From Myxococcus landrumus (GTDB lineage Bacteria > Myxococcota > Myxococcia > Myxococcales > Myxococcaceae): a DNA stretch of 64,000 nt. Each line of letters opens with the position of its first letter. Position 1 is the stretch's first letter. Position numbers and translations under genes: made by a program. The notes under the pieces are model-generated. The model had not been told where the DNA came from. It searched no databases and worked only from the letters and a program-made list of their open reading frames with translations. Shown piece after piece: positions 52,101 through 59,026 of this stretch. Location of the stretch: contig NZ_CP071091.1 of NCBI RefSeq assembly GCF_017301635.1, forward strand, positions 3,298,001 through 3,362,000, in the 5' to 3' direction.

Positions 52101-54472
52101 ACGGGCCCCAGCGTGCGCTGAAGCGCGGCGTCCTTCCCGAAGTGCTGGAGCACCTCCTCCACCGTCATCTCCAGCACCTGCGCCACGCTGAAGCCCTGGT
52201 GACGGACGGCGAGCACCTCTTCCTTGAAGCGCCGCCCCCTGCACACCGCGCACAGCAGGGCCACGTCCGCGAGGAACTGCATCTCCACCGTCTCGTAGCC
52301 CTCGCCCGAGCACGCCTCGCAGCGGCCCTTGTCCACGTTGAAGGAGAAGTGGGCTGGCGTGAGTCCGCGCACCTCCGCGTCCGGCTCCGAGGCGAAGAGC
52401 TCTCGCAGCTTGTCCCACGCCTTCGTGTACGTGGCCGCGTTGCCGCGCGATGTGCGCCCCAGCGGAGACTGGTCCACGAAGGTGATGGACTTCACCTCGT
52501 CCGCGCCCTCCAGCGCGTCCACCGCGCCCGGGGCCTCCACGTCCTTCACGCCCAGCCGCCGAGCCAGGTGCCGGTAGATGACCTCATCCACCAGCGTGCT
52601 CTTGCCGGAGCCACTCGGCCCCGTCACCGCGCACAGCACGCCCAGCGGCACACTCACCGACAGCGCCTTCAGGTTGTGCTCGCGCGCCCCGCGAATCTCC
52701 AGCGAGCCCGTGCGCTTGCGCGGCGTCCGCCGCACCTCGCCCGTCCCCGCGAGGAGCCGCCCGGTGGGCAGGTCATCGCGCTTCGCGAGCGCCTCGGGCG
52801 TGCCGTCGAAGCACAGCCGGCCACCCTCCCGCCCCGCTCCCGGCCCCAGCTCCAGCACGCGATGCGCGGAGCGGATGACCAGCGGGTCATGCTCAATCAC
52901 CAGCGCGATGTTGCCGCGCTCGGCCAGCTCGGCGATGGCCTCCGTCAGCGGCGGCACATCCCCCGGGTGGAGGCCCACGGTGGGCTCATCCAACACGAAC
53001 AGCGAGCCCGTCAGCGACGTGCCCAGCGCCGCCGTCAGCGACACGCGCTGCGCCTCGCCTCCAGACAGCGTGCGCGCCTGACGGTCCAACGTGAGGTAGC
53101 CCAGGCCCACGCGACGCAGGTAGCGCAGGCGCGCGGACAGCTCCCGCCGCGCCAGCTCGCCCTGCCCCGTCGTCGGGCGCAGCGCCTCCAGCCGGGACAC
53201 CGCCTCCGTCAGCTCCAGCCCGTGCCACCCCGGCAGGTCCAGCCCGCCCACGCGATACGCGCGAGCCTGCTCATTGAGTCGCGCGCCTCCACAGCTCTCG
53301 CACAGCGAATACGCGCGGTAGCGCGCCAGCAGCACGCGCACGTGCATCTTGTACGTGCGGCTCTCCATCCACCGGAACCACGCGCGCACGCCCGGATACT
53401 GGCGACCCTCGTCATAGTCTCCCGCGCCCTCCAGCACCGACTCACGCTGCGCGTTCGTCAGCGAGGACCAGGGCTTGTCCATGGGGATGCCCTTCTCGCG
53501 GCACCAGCGCTGGAGCATGCCCCGCTCCCACTCCGTCGACGCACCGGACCAGGGGCGGATGGCCCCCTCCGCCAGGCTCAACGCCGGGTTGGGCGTCACC
53601 TTGTCCCAGTCGATGCCGATGGTGCGGCCAAAGCCCCGGCACGCCGCGCACGCGCCCACGGGTGACTGGTAGCTGAACAACCCGGGACGCGCGGCCTCGA
53701 ACTCCCGCGCACACTTGGGACACACCAGGCCCCGGCGCACGCGCTTCGCCTCGCCGCCGGCGACCCACACCACGGCCTCGCCCTCCGCGCGGTTCCACGC
53801 GTCCTCCACCGCCTGCGTCACGCGCGAGAGCTGCGACTGCGACAGCTTCACCCGGTCCACCAGCACCCGCGCCACACCCGCCGAGTCCGTCGCCTCCGAG
53901 GGCTTGAGCGACTCCAGCTCCCGCACCTCGCCCTGCACCACCAGCCGGTGGAAGCCGTCCTTCAGCAGCCGCGCGCGCGCATCCAGGAACGACGCCGTGT
54001 CCGGAATGCGCAGCGGGAACGCGATGAGGGCCGGGGCATCCGGGGACTCGCGCAAGAGCGCCGTCGCCGCGGAGCGCGCATCCGTGCGCACCGCCTCCAC
54101 GCCACACGTCGGACACACCGGCATCGCCTCGCGCGTGAAGAGCGCGGACAGGTACGGCTCCACGTCCGCCAGCGTGGCCACCGTCGAGCGGGAGCTCTTC
54201 ACCGGCGCGCGCCGGTCCACCGCCACGCCCGCGGCCACGGGCTCCAGCGCCTCCATGGGCGGCCTCTCCAGCCGCTCCAGGAACTGCCGGGCATACGGGC
54301 TGAAGCTCTCCACGAAGCGCCGCTGTCCCTCGGCGTACAGCGTGTCGAGCGCCAGGCTCGACTTGCCCGCCCCCGAGACGCCGGTGATGCAGACCAGCTC
54401 CCCCTCGGCCAGGTCGACGGAGAGTTCCTTCAGGTTGTGCGTGCGGGCGCCTACGAGGTGGGTCTTGTGCAT
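49166..54472 (-). CDS. uvrA: Single-chain double UvrA (two UvrA copies fused, four ATPase modules)
   Basis: A 1768-residue protein, about twice normal UvrA. Residues 1 to about 930 and about 931-1768 are each UvrA-like. Walker A motifs lie near 31 (GVSGAGKSS), 617, 962 and 1452; LSGGE signatures near 462, 806, 1301 and 1641. Zinc motifs are CPTC, CPKC/CAAC, CESC and CEAC/CAVC in the first half, and CPRC/CDSC, CKAC and CTTC/CEAC in the second. The halves differ: the first retains the insertion domain before CESCGG (AIRPW...YKMHVRVLLARYRAYS) but has a divergent UvrB-binding segment; the second keeps a canonical-looking UvrB-binding part (VRARKGTYLDVF) and lacks the insertion domain. UvrA dimers find damaged DNA in nucleotide excision repair. 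Whether this chain works with UvrB is unknown. Confidence 0.92.
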   Translation of the reverse strand: MHKTHLVGARTHNLKELSVDLAEGELVCITGVSGAGKSSLALDTLYAEGQRRFVESFSPYARQFLERLERPPMEALEPVAAGVAVDRRAPVKSSRSTVATLADVEPYLSALFTREAMPVCPTCGVEAVRTDARSAATALLRESPDAPALIAFPLRIPDTASFLDARARLLKDGFHRLVVQGEVRELESLKPSEATDSAGVARVLVDRVKLSQSQLSRVTQAVEDAWNRAEGEAVVWVAGGEAKRVRRGLVCPKCAREFEAARPGLFSYQSPVGACAACRGFGRTIGIDWDKVTPNPALSLAEGAIRPWSGASTEWERGMLQRWCREKGIPMDKPWSSLTNAQRESVLEGAGDYDEGRQYPGVRAWFRWMESRTYKMHVRVLLARYRAYSLCESCGGARLNEQARAYRVGGLDLPGWHGLELTEAVSRLEALRPTTGQGELARRELSARLRYLRRVGLGYLTLDRQARTLSGGEAQRVSLTAALGTSLTGSLFVLDEPTVGLHPGDVPPLTEAIAELAERGNIALVIEHDPLVIRSAHRVLELGPGAGREGGRLCFDGTPEALAKRDDLPTGRLLAGTGEVRRTPRKRTGSLEIRGAREHNLKALSVSVPLGVLCAVTGPSGSGKSTLVDEVIYRHLARRLGVKDVEAPGAVDALEGADEVKSITFVDQSPLGRTSRGNAATYTKAWDKLRELFASEPDAEVRGLTPAHFSFNVDKGRCEACSGEGYETVEMQFLADVALLCAVCRGRRFKEEVLAVRHQGFSVAQVLEMTVEEVLQHFGKDAALQRTLGPVARLGLGYLPLGQPLSTLSGGEAQRLKLARALASESKDALFIIDEPSAGLHAEDVRHVIDALHALVDRGASVLVVDHDVSVMKASDWMVDLGPVGGRDGGRLVAEGTPSDVARGKGATAEALRGERRAQARPSKPRKAVKEAAPAIEVAHAREHNLQDVSCKIPLGKLTVVTGPSGSGKSSLAFDVVFAEGQRRFLESLSPYARQFLPTMPRPDVERVSSIPPSVALEQRTSRAGGTSTVATVTEVAHYLRLLFAKLGEPHCPKDDTPITSMSPELLFAQLQAMKGEGTVLAPAVRARKGTYLDVFTAAARAGITQAIVDGALASTDDPPRLAKTREHDIDLVMFEGKLSKLPRDLFDKALGWGQGALKIRAGKGETLLSTERTCPRCGTAVPELDPRWFSFNTKQGRCDSCEGTGVQGGPTAQAEGETAPCKACGGSRLDPVPRGVRLEGARYHEVVRQSVASALARVKGWKFKGDRALLGEPSRQELLRRMEFLERVGLGYLSLDRNAGTLSGGEMQRLRLSAQLGAGLTGAMYVLDEPTIGLHPRDTHRLLDNLRALVNTGSTVLVVEHDSDTIRAADHLLDLGPTGGRGGGRILAEGPPDVVLQGDSPTAHALRESQVRPPSGRGVPQKWIELKGARANNLKRVDLRLPVGRLNVVSGVSGSGKSTLVRQVLYPALREALELVSSKPGPFDSLRGVESVKRVMSVDQSPIGRTPRSVPATFLGIWDELRRAFAATPEAKIRGFSAARFSFNTASGGRCTTCEGQGSISHEMSFLPDVVTPCEACGGARFDAATLEIRYHGLSVGDVLRLSADEAKDVFKALPKVAAPLQCLSDLGVGYLQLGQGSNTLSGGEAQRLKLASELTASSRHEATLYVLDEPTTGLHLGDVEKLITFMGRLVDRGDTLVVIEHHPSVIGAADHVVELGPEGGDDGGLIVAEGTPREVAKVKSATGRVLRSLFTSEEPASSRRGSGGSR

Positions 54473-54473
54473 T

Positions 54474-54498
54474 TCAGGTCGGAGGTTTAACGACCTGA
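54474..54498. promoter_or_regulatory. Palindrome at the uvrA start codon, candidate operator
   Basis: TCAGGTCG (54474-54481) and CGACCTGA (54491-54498) form a perfect 8-bp inverted repeat with a 9-nt centre, ending 1 nt before the uvrA ATG. In the mRNA it would also hide the start region, and no Shine-Dalgarno is present (the loop reads TTAAACCTC). It does not resemble the LexA boxes I know. Confidence 0.5.
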
Positions 54499-54653
54499 CA
54501 TTTCAATGCCAGTACCAAGTGGCCTGACGCCAGGGATGGAGCCCACCTGGGTTGGGTGGAGGGCAGGCGGCTTGCTACAACGGAGCCCGCGAGCGCGCGG
54601 GGAGGCGCCCCTTGGCCCCGCCCGCTCGGAATCCCCGCGACACAGGAGGCTCC

Positions 54654-55661
54654 ATGGCCGAGCGCAGCGACAGGTCTCCGCCCCGTGACGCCTTGGTCCA
54701 GGCCTCACCTTCGCTGGTGCTGCTGGAAGTGGATGGTCGCTCCGCCTCGGGCTTCATCGCCACGGACCAGGGCCACCTCGTCACCAGCCTTCACGTGGTG
54801 GCCGGTGCGCGCCACATCCACGCGGTGATGGCGGACGGGACCCGAGCGCAGGTGGACCACATCGCCGCCATGGATGACCGCCGGGACCTGGCCGTCCTCC
54901 GACTCCCTTCTCCTCCGCCCGCGCCTCCGCTGGACGTGTCGCCCGTCTCCCTGCCAGGCGAGGGGGATACCGTCTACGTCCTGCGAGCCATGGCCGGCCC
55001 CGCACCGGAAATCCGCTCGCAAGAAGTGCGGGCGGTGCAGGTGCTCGGCGATTGGCTCACCTTGCTGGAGCTGACACGGACGCTGCCGGACGACGCCTCC
55101 GGAAGCCCCGTGCTGGACATGCGCGGCGCGGTGGTGGGCGTGGCCACGGCGGCCCTGGCCAACGGCCGCGCCCTGGGGCTCGTCATCCCGACCCGCTATG
55201 TCGCCCCGCTGCTGCGCACCTCCTCGAGCGCCCCCCTCTCCGTCCTGGAGGCCCCGCGCCGCCGGGCCGGACGCGTGCGCCAGGTGCCCCAACATCCGCT
55301 GAGCCTCCTGGAGGGCGCCACGTCGGACGCGCTGGAGTCCATCGCCACCACGCTGGGCCACGCCATCAACACGGGCGCACCGGCCTACAACCGAGGCGAC
55401 GTGGATGGCTGTTACCGCCTCTATGCCCGGACCGCCGAGCGGCTCATCGACTCGTGTGAGGCCTTCCCCGGCGCGCAACACGCGCTGCGCGATGGACTGC
55501 GCCGCTGTGAAGGACTGCCCGACTCCGACGACCGCGCGTGGGCGCTGCGCGACACCTTCGACGGCCTCCTGGACGTCATCGGCCGCTGGCTCCAGGTCCA
55601 ACCCGAGCCCGCGCGCGCCGCCCGGCCCGTGACGCCGCCGCCCAAGCGCTACCTCAACTGA
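54654..55661 (+). CDS. Cytoplasmic S1C (HtrA-like) serine peptidase with helical tail
   Basis: The ATG at 54654 has AGGAGG with 4-nt spacing. The 335-residue protein has no signal peptide or membrane segment. The trypsin-fold core carries His in TSLHVVAGA, Asp in DRRDLAVLRL and Ser in DDASGSPVLD, a complete triad in S1C order; substrate strands GSGFIATDQGHL and GVATAALANG fit. PDZ domains, usual in HtrA, are absent. Instead the C-terminal third is helical (LLEGATSDALESIATTLGHAINT; YNRGDVDGCYRLYARTAERLIDS) and may be a binding module. Convergent with a DUF2378 gene (9-bp gap). Role unknown; cytoplasmic or surface-associated proteolysis is inferred. Confidence 0.72.
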   Translation: MAERSDRSPPRDALVQASPSLVLLEVDGRSASGFIATDQGHLVTSLHVVAGARHIHAVMADGTRAQVDHIAAMDDRRDLAVLRLPSPPPAPPLDVSPVSLPGEGDTVYVLRAMAGPAPEIRSQEVRAVQVLGDWLTLLELTRTLPDDASGSPVLDMRGAVVGVATAALANGRALGLVIPTRYVAPLLRTSSSAPLSVLEAPRRRAGRVRQVPQHPLSLLEGATSDALESIATTLGHAINTGAPAYNRGDVDGCYRLYARTAERLIDSCEAFPGAQHALRDGLRRCEGLPDSDDRAWALRDTFDGLLDVIGRWLQVQPEPARAARPVTPPPKRYLN

Positions 55662-55670
55662 CGCCCGGCC

Positions 55671-56258
55671 TCACTCCTCGCCCCACCACACCCGCAGCAG
55701 GTACCCCGAGGACTGCCGCTCCAGCACCTCCACCCGAGCGTCCACCCGGGTGTAGCGCAGCACGCCCTCCACCACGCCCGCGACGAAGTCCGGCAACGGG
55801 TCTCCGTCCACCACCCGCACCCGCCAGTCGCGCAGCCCCATCGCCTCCACGCCCATCCGCATGTCCTCGCGCCCGGCCCGCAGGTACATGGGCAGCCGCC
55901 CCAGGCACCGCTCCGTCCCCAGCAGGGGCGCGGCGGTGGCGAAGATGCGCCCCACCAGCGTCTGCGCGAAACCCTCCACATAGCGAAGGCCCAGTGCGCG
56001 GTTGGCCTCCTCCAGGGGTTGTCCCACGCAAGCAAAGCGTCGGGCCACGCCCAGCGCGGCGCGCCACACCGTCAGCGGGTAGTACTCCTGGAAGACCTCC
56101 GCGTCGTAGCCAATGTCTCGCAAGGATTGGGCAAACGCCCCCGACGGCTTGAGCGAATGGACAAACAATCCCTCGAAGTTGCGCCGGGATACCTGCACCG
56201 GCAGGGGCGGAGCCCGCCACGACTCACGCATCGCGTCCTTCGAGCCAACCCTTTCCAT
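55671..56258 (-). CDS. DUF2378 family protein (TIGR02265)
   Basis: About 195 residues from the ATG at 56258, which follows GGGGGAA; the frame extends upstream to 56453 but into promoter-like DNA. The family is known only from myxobacteria as a paralogous set. Typical marks are FEGLFVHSLKPSGAFAQSLRDIGYD, EYYPLTVWRAAL, RYVEGFAQTLVGRIFAT and a C-terminal beta-rich region (DWRVRVVDGDPLPDF, VEVLERQSSGYLLRVWW). No membrane segment, no known function. It is divergent from the hybrid histidine kinase gene across 149 bp, an arrangement also seen for the other copy beside the sigma operon. Confidence 0.85.
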   Translation of the reverse strand: MERVGSKDAMRESWRAPPLPVQVSRRNFEGLFVHSLKPSGAFAQSLRDIGYDAEVFQEYYPLTVWRAALGVARRFACVGQPLEEANRALGLRYVEGFAQTLVGRIFATAAPLLGTERCLGRLPMYLRAGREDMRMGVEAMGLRDWRVRVVDGDPLPDFVAGVVEGVLRYTRVDARVEVLERQSSGYLLRVWWGEE

Positions 56259-56407
56259 GGCGTTCCCCCAAACGAATCGCCAGTCCAGCCCCATTCTAAC
56301 AGCCCAGCCCTCGCAAGGCTTTACTTGCCCTGGAAAACTAGCGTCGTGGCACACTTCTACATCGCGGGGGCCCGTGCAACGATGGTGATTTGCTTGCGAG
56401 GAGTCCG

Positions 56408-58696
56408 ATGCGGGTCCTGATAGTCGCTCAGGGAGGGGCGGACCTGTCGCCACTGGAAACCCTGCTGGAAGAGCGGGGGGACACGGTGGTCCACGTCTTG
56501 CGCGACGTGGAGGTCCCCGCGGCCTGGCGCGCCGGAGCCTGCCCCCTGGTGGTGCTGGACGCGAGGGACGAGGGCTCTCGCGTGCCGCTCGTGCGGGCCC
56601 TGCGCAGCCTCCCCGGTGGCAACGCGGCGGTGGTGCTGATGGTGGCGCAGCGCGGCGCCCTGCACACCGCGACGCTCGCGCTGGAAGAAGGCGCGGACGA
56701 CATCCTCGCCTGGCCCCTGGACGCGGAGGAGCTGAAGCTGCGGCTGGGGATGGCGGAGCGCCGCTCGCTGCGGAGGAAGTCGCGCGCGGGAGTTCCTTTT
56801 GGTGACGCGCTGCGGGACACGCTCCTGGCCGTCAGCCCCGTCCCCACCTGCATCACCACGCTGGTGGAAGGCCGGGTCGTCGCCGCCAATGACGCCTACT
56901 TCCGGGCCTTCGGCTACACGCGCGAGGAGATGCTGGGCAAGACGACGGTGGAGCTCCACCTGTGGGACCGCCCCTTCGACCGCGCGCAGGTGATGGAGCG
57001 GCTGCGGCAGCACGGCGCCGTGCGCGGCGTGGATGCCCGCTATCACACCCGCACGGGCGAGGTGCGCCACACGCTGCTCTTCATGGGCCTGGTGCCGCTG
57101 GGAGACGAGCCTCACGTCATCTCCTTCTTCCCAGACATCACCCCGCTCAAGCAGGCCGAGGAGGAGCTGCGCCGCTCCGAGGTGAGCTTCCGCACCCTCA
57201 TCCAGAGCCTGCCGGACCTGGTGGCTGTCTTCGACCGCGATGCCCGCGTGCGCTACGCCAACCTCAAGGTGGCGCGGGCGCTGGGCTACTCGGACGTGCG
57301 CGAGCTCGTCGGCAAGCACATCTCCGACATGATTCCCCCGGAGGACCTCGCCTCCGCGGACGCGCGCATGCACGAGGCGCTGCGCACCGGCCGCAACGCG
57401 CTTCAAGACCGGCGCATGGTGCGGCGCGACGGCGGCATCCTCCACGTGGAGTCCACCACCTTCCCGCTCCACTTCGACGGCGAGGACTCCATCGTCTCCG
57501 TGGCGCACGACCTCACCGAGCGCCACCAGATGCAGGCGCGGCTGCGGCTCGCCGAGCGCATGGCCTCCGTGGGCACGCTCGCCGCGGGCGTGGCGCACGA
57601 AATCAACAACCCGCTGGCGTACCTCACCGCCAACCTGGCCTTCGCGCGAGAGGAGCTGTCGCACCTGCCCGCTCCCGGCGAGCCCGGCGTGGACCCGGAG
57701 CTGCTGCGCTCGCTCGCGGACGCGCAATCCGCGCTCGCCGAGGCCCAGCAGGGCGCCGAGCGCGTGCGCACCATCGTCCGCGACTTGAAGACCTTCAGCC
57801 GCGTGGACGCGCTCGAGGACTCCGTCATCGACGTGCGCCAGGTGCTCGACTCCACGCTGAACCTGGCCACCACCGAAATCCGCCACCGCGCCCGCGTGAT
57901 GAAGTTCTTCGAGGACGTCCCGCCCGTGCGCGCCAACGAGTCGCGACTGGGCCAGGTGTTCCTCAACCTGCTGGTCAACGCCGCGCAGGCCATCCCCGAG
58001 GGCGCACCAGAGCGTCACGAGATTCGCGTCACCACGCGCCTGGGCGACGCCTCCCGGGTGATGGTGGAGGTGGCGGACACGGGCGTGGGCATCGCCACCG
58101 AGCACCTGCCGCGCCTCTTCGACCCGTTCTTCACCACCAAGGCCCCCGGCGTGGGCACGGGCCTGGGCCTGTCCATCTGCCACAACCTCGTCACCGCGCT
58201 GGGCGGCGAGATTCGCGTGCGCAGCGCCCCCGGCAAGGGCTCCACGTTCCAGGTGCTCCTGCCCGCCTCCGAGCATCCTCGCGTGGAGCCGGAGCCGCTC
58301 GTCGTCGAGGCCCCCGTCGTCGAGAAGCGAGGCCGGCTGCTCGTCGTGGATGACGAGCCCCTGGTCTGCACCGCGCTGGGCCGCACACTGCGCCCCCACC
58401 ACGACGTCACCCTCGCCACGCGCGCGCAGGACGCGCTGGAGCGCATCGAAGCCGGCGAGCACTACGACGTCGTCTTCTGCGACCTGATGATGCCGGGCAT
58501 GAGCGGGATGGACTTCTACTCCACCCTCCTCAAGCGCCATCCGGACCAGGCCCGCCGCGTCGTCTTCCTCACCGGCGGTGCGGTGACACCTCAGGCGCGC
58601 GCCTTCCTCGAAACCGTCACCAGTCCCCACATCGAGAAGCCCTTCGCGGGCCGCGAACTCCTGTCCTTGGTGCAAGAACGATTGGCCCGTGTCTGA
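56408..58696 (+). CDS. Hybrid sensor histidine kinase (pseudo-REC, PAS, PAS, kinase, REC)
   Basis: The ATG at 56408 has GAGGAG with 4-nt spacing; the protein has 762 residues and no membrane helix. Residues 1-115 are a receiver fold lacking the acidic pair (AQGG replaces DD) and the conserved Lys (AWPLD), so probably non-phosphorylatable. Two PAS domains follow (about 145-255 with ANDAYFRAFGYTREEMLG; about 270-380 with ANLKVARALGYSD). The dimerisation helix has the phospho-accepting His in VAHEINNPLAYL (near 396). The HATPase has N (NLLVNAAQAI), G1 DTGVGIA, F and G2 GTGLGLSI boxes. The final receiver has DD (near 647) and phospho-acceptor Asp in CDLMMPGMSG (near 691). Phosphate likely passes from His to this Asp and on to an unlinked partner. 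Confidence 0.93.
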   Translation: MRVLIVAQGGADLSPLETLLEERGDTVVHVLRDVEVPAAWRAGACPLVVLDARDEGSRVPLVRALRSLPGGNAAVVLMVAQRGALHTATLALEEGADDILAWPLDAEELKLRLGMAERRSLRRKSRAGVPFGDALRDTLLAVSPVPTCITTLVEGRVVAANDAYFRAFGYTREEMLGKTTVELHLWDRPFDRAQVMERLRQHGAVRGVDARYHTRTGEVRHTLLFMGLVPLGDEPHVISFFPDITPLKQAEEELRRSEVSFRTLIQSLPDLVAVFDRDARVRYANLKVARALGYSDVRELVGKHISDMIPPEDLASADARMHEALRTGRNALQDRRMVRRDGGILHVESTTFPLHFDGEDSIVSVAHDLTERHQMQARLRLAERMASVGTLAAGVAHEINNPLAYLTANLAFAREELSHLPAPGEPGVDPELLRSLADAQSALAEAQQGAERVRTIVRDLKTFSRVDALEDSVIDVRQVLDSTLNLATTEIRHRARVMKFFEDVPPVRANESRLGQVFLNLLVNAAQAIPEGAPERHEIRVTTRLGDASRVMVEVADTGVGIATEHLPRLFDPFFTTKAPGVGTGLGLSICHNLVTALGGEIRVRSAPGKGSTFQVLLPASEHPRVEPEPLVVEAPVVEKRGRLLVVDDEPLVCTALGRTLRPHHDVTLATRAQDALERIEAGEHYDVVFCDLMMPGMSGMDFYSTLLKRHPDQARRVVFLTGGAVTPQARAFLETVTSPHIEKPFAGRELLSLVQERLARV

Positions 58697-59026
58697 TCCG
58701 GGTCAGTGTCCACCTGTGGAAGAATCGAACAGCCACACTCCTTGGCTGTCCTTCAATTCCCCAGCGCTTCCACGGCCCTGCCCAGGCAGCGTCCCACGAC
58801 GCCCTCGCAAGCCCGCTTATTAATTGAGCTCAAACTAAGTTCCCCAGCCAAGCCTGCGGGACTCCTGAACATTTTCCAGGGCGGGAGGGGAAGGACCCGG
58901 GCTGGTACGAGGGTTGCTCTCGGACTGACGCGCCGCACCGAGAACTCCTCGTGAGCGGCTGAATCCAGCGGTGTCCGGGCAGGCCAGAGGCCGTTCGGTG
59001 CCCAGGTCGGCTCGGAGGCTCTTGGC
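58697..59026. other. Intergenic region upstream of opgG, 330 bp
   Basis: Between the histidine kinase stop and opgG. A 10-bp palindrome TTGAGCTCAA lies at 58824-58833 within an AT-rich patch (CTTATTAATTGAGC...AACTAAGTT), the most promoter-like stretch here. GGAGG at 59014-59018 is the RBS of opgG. I see no terminator hairpin with a T-tract after the kinase and no gene. Confidence 0.5.

Noticed and set aside
50258..53665. A 1135-residue open frame antisense to uvrA
   Set aside because: Composition bias only; the minus-strand frame has full UvrA motifs.
56357..58675. A 772-residue open frame opposite the histidine kinase
   Set aside because: Low-complexity translation and no RBS; the plus strand has all kinase boxes.
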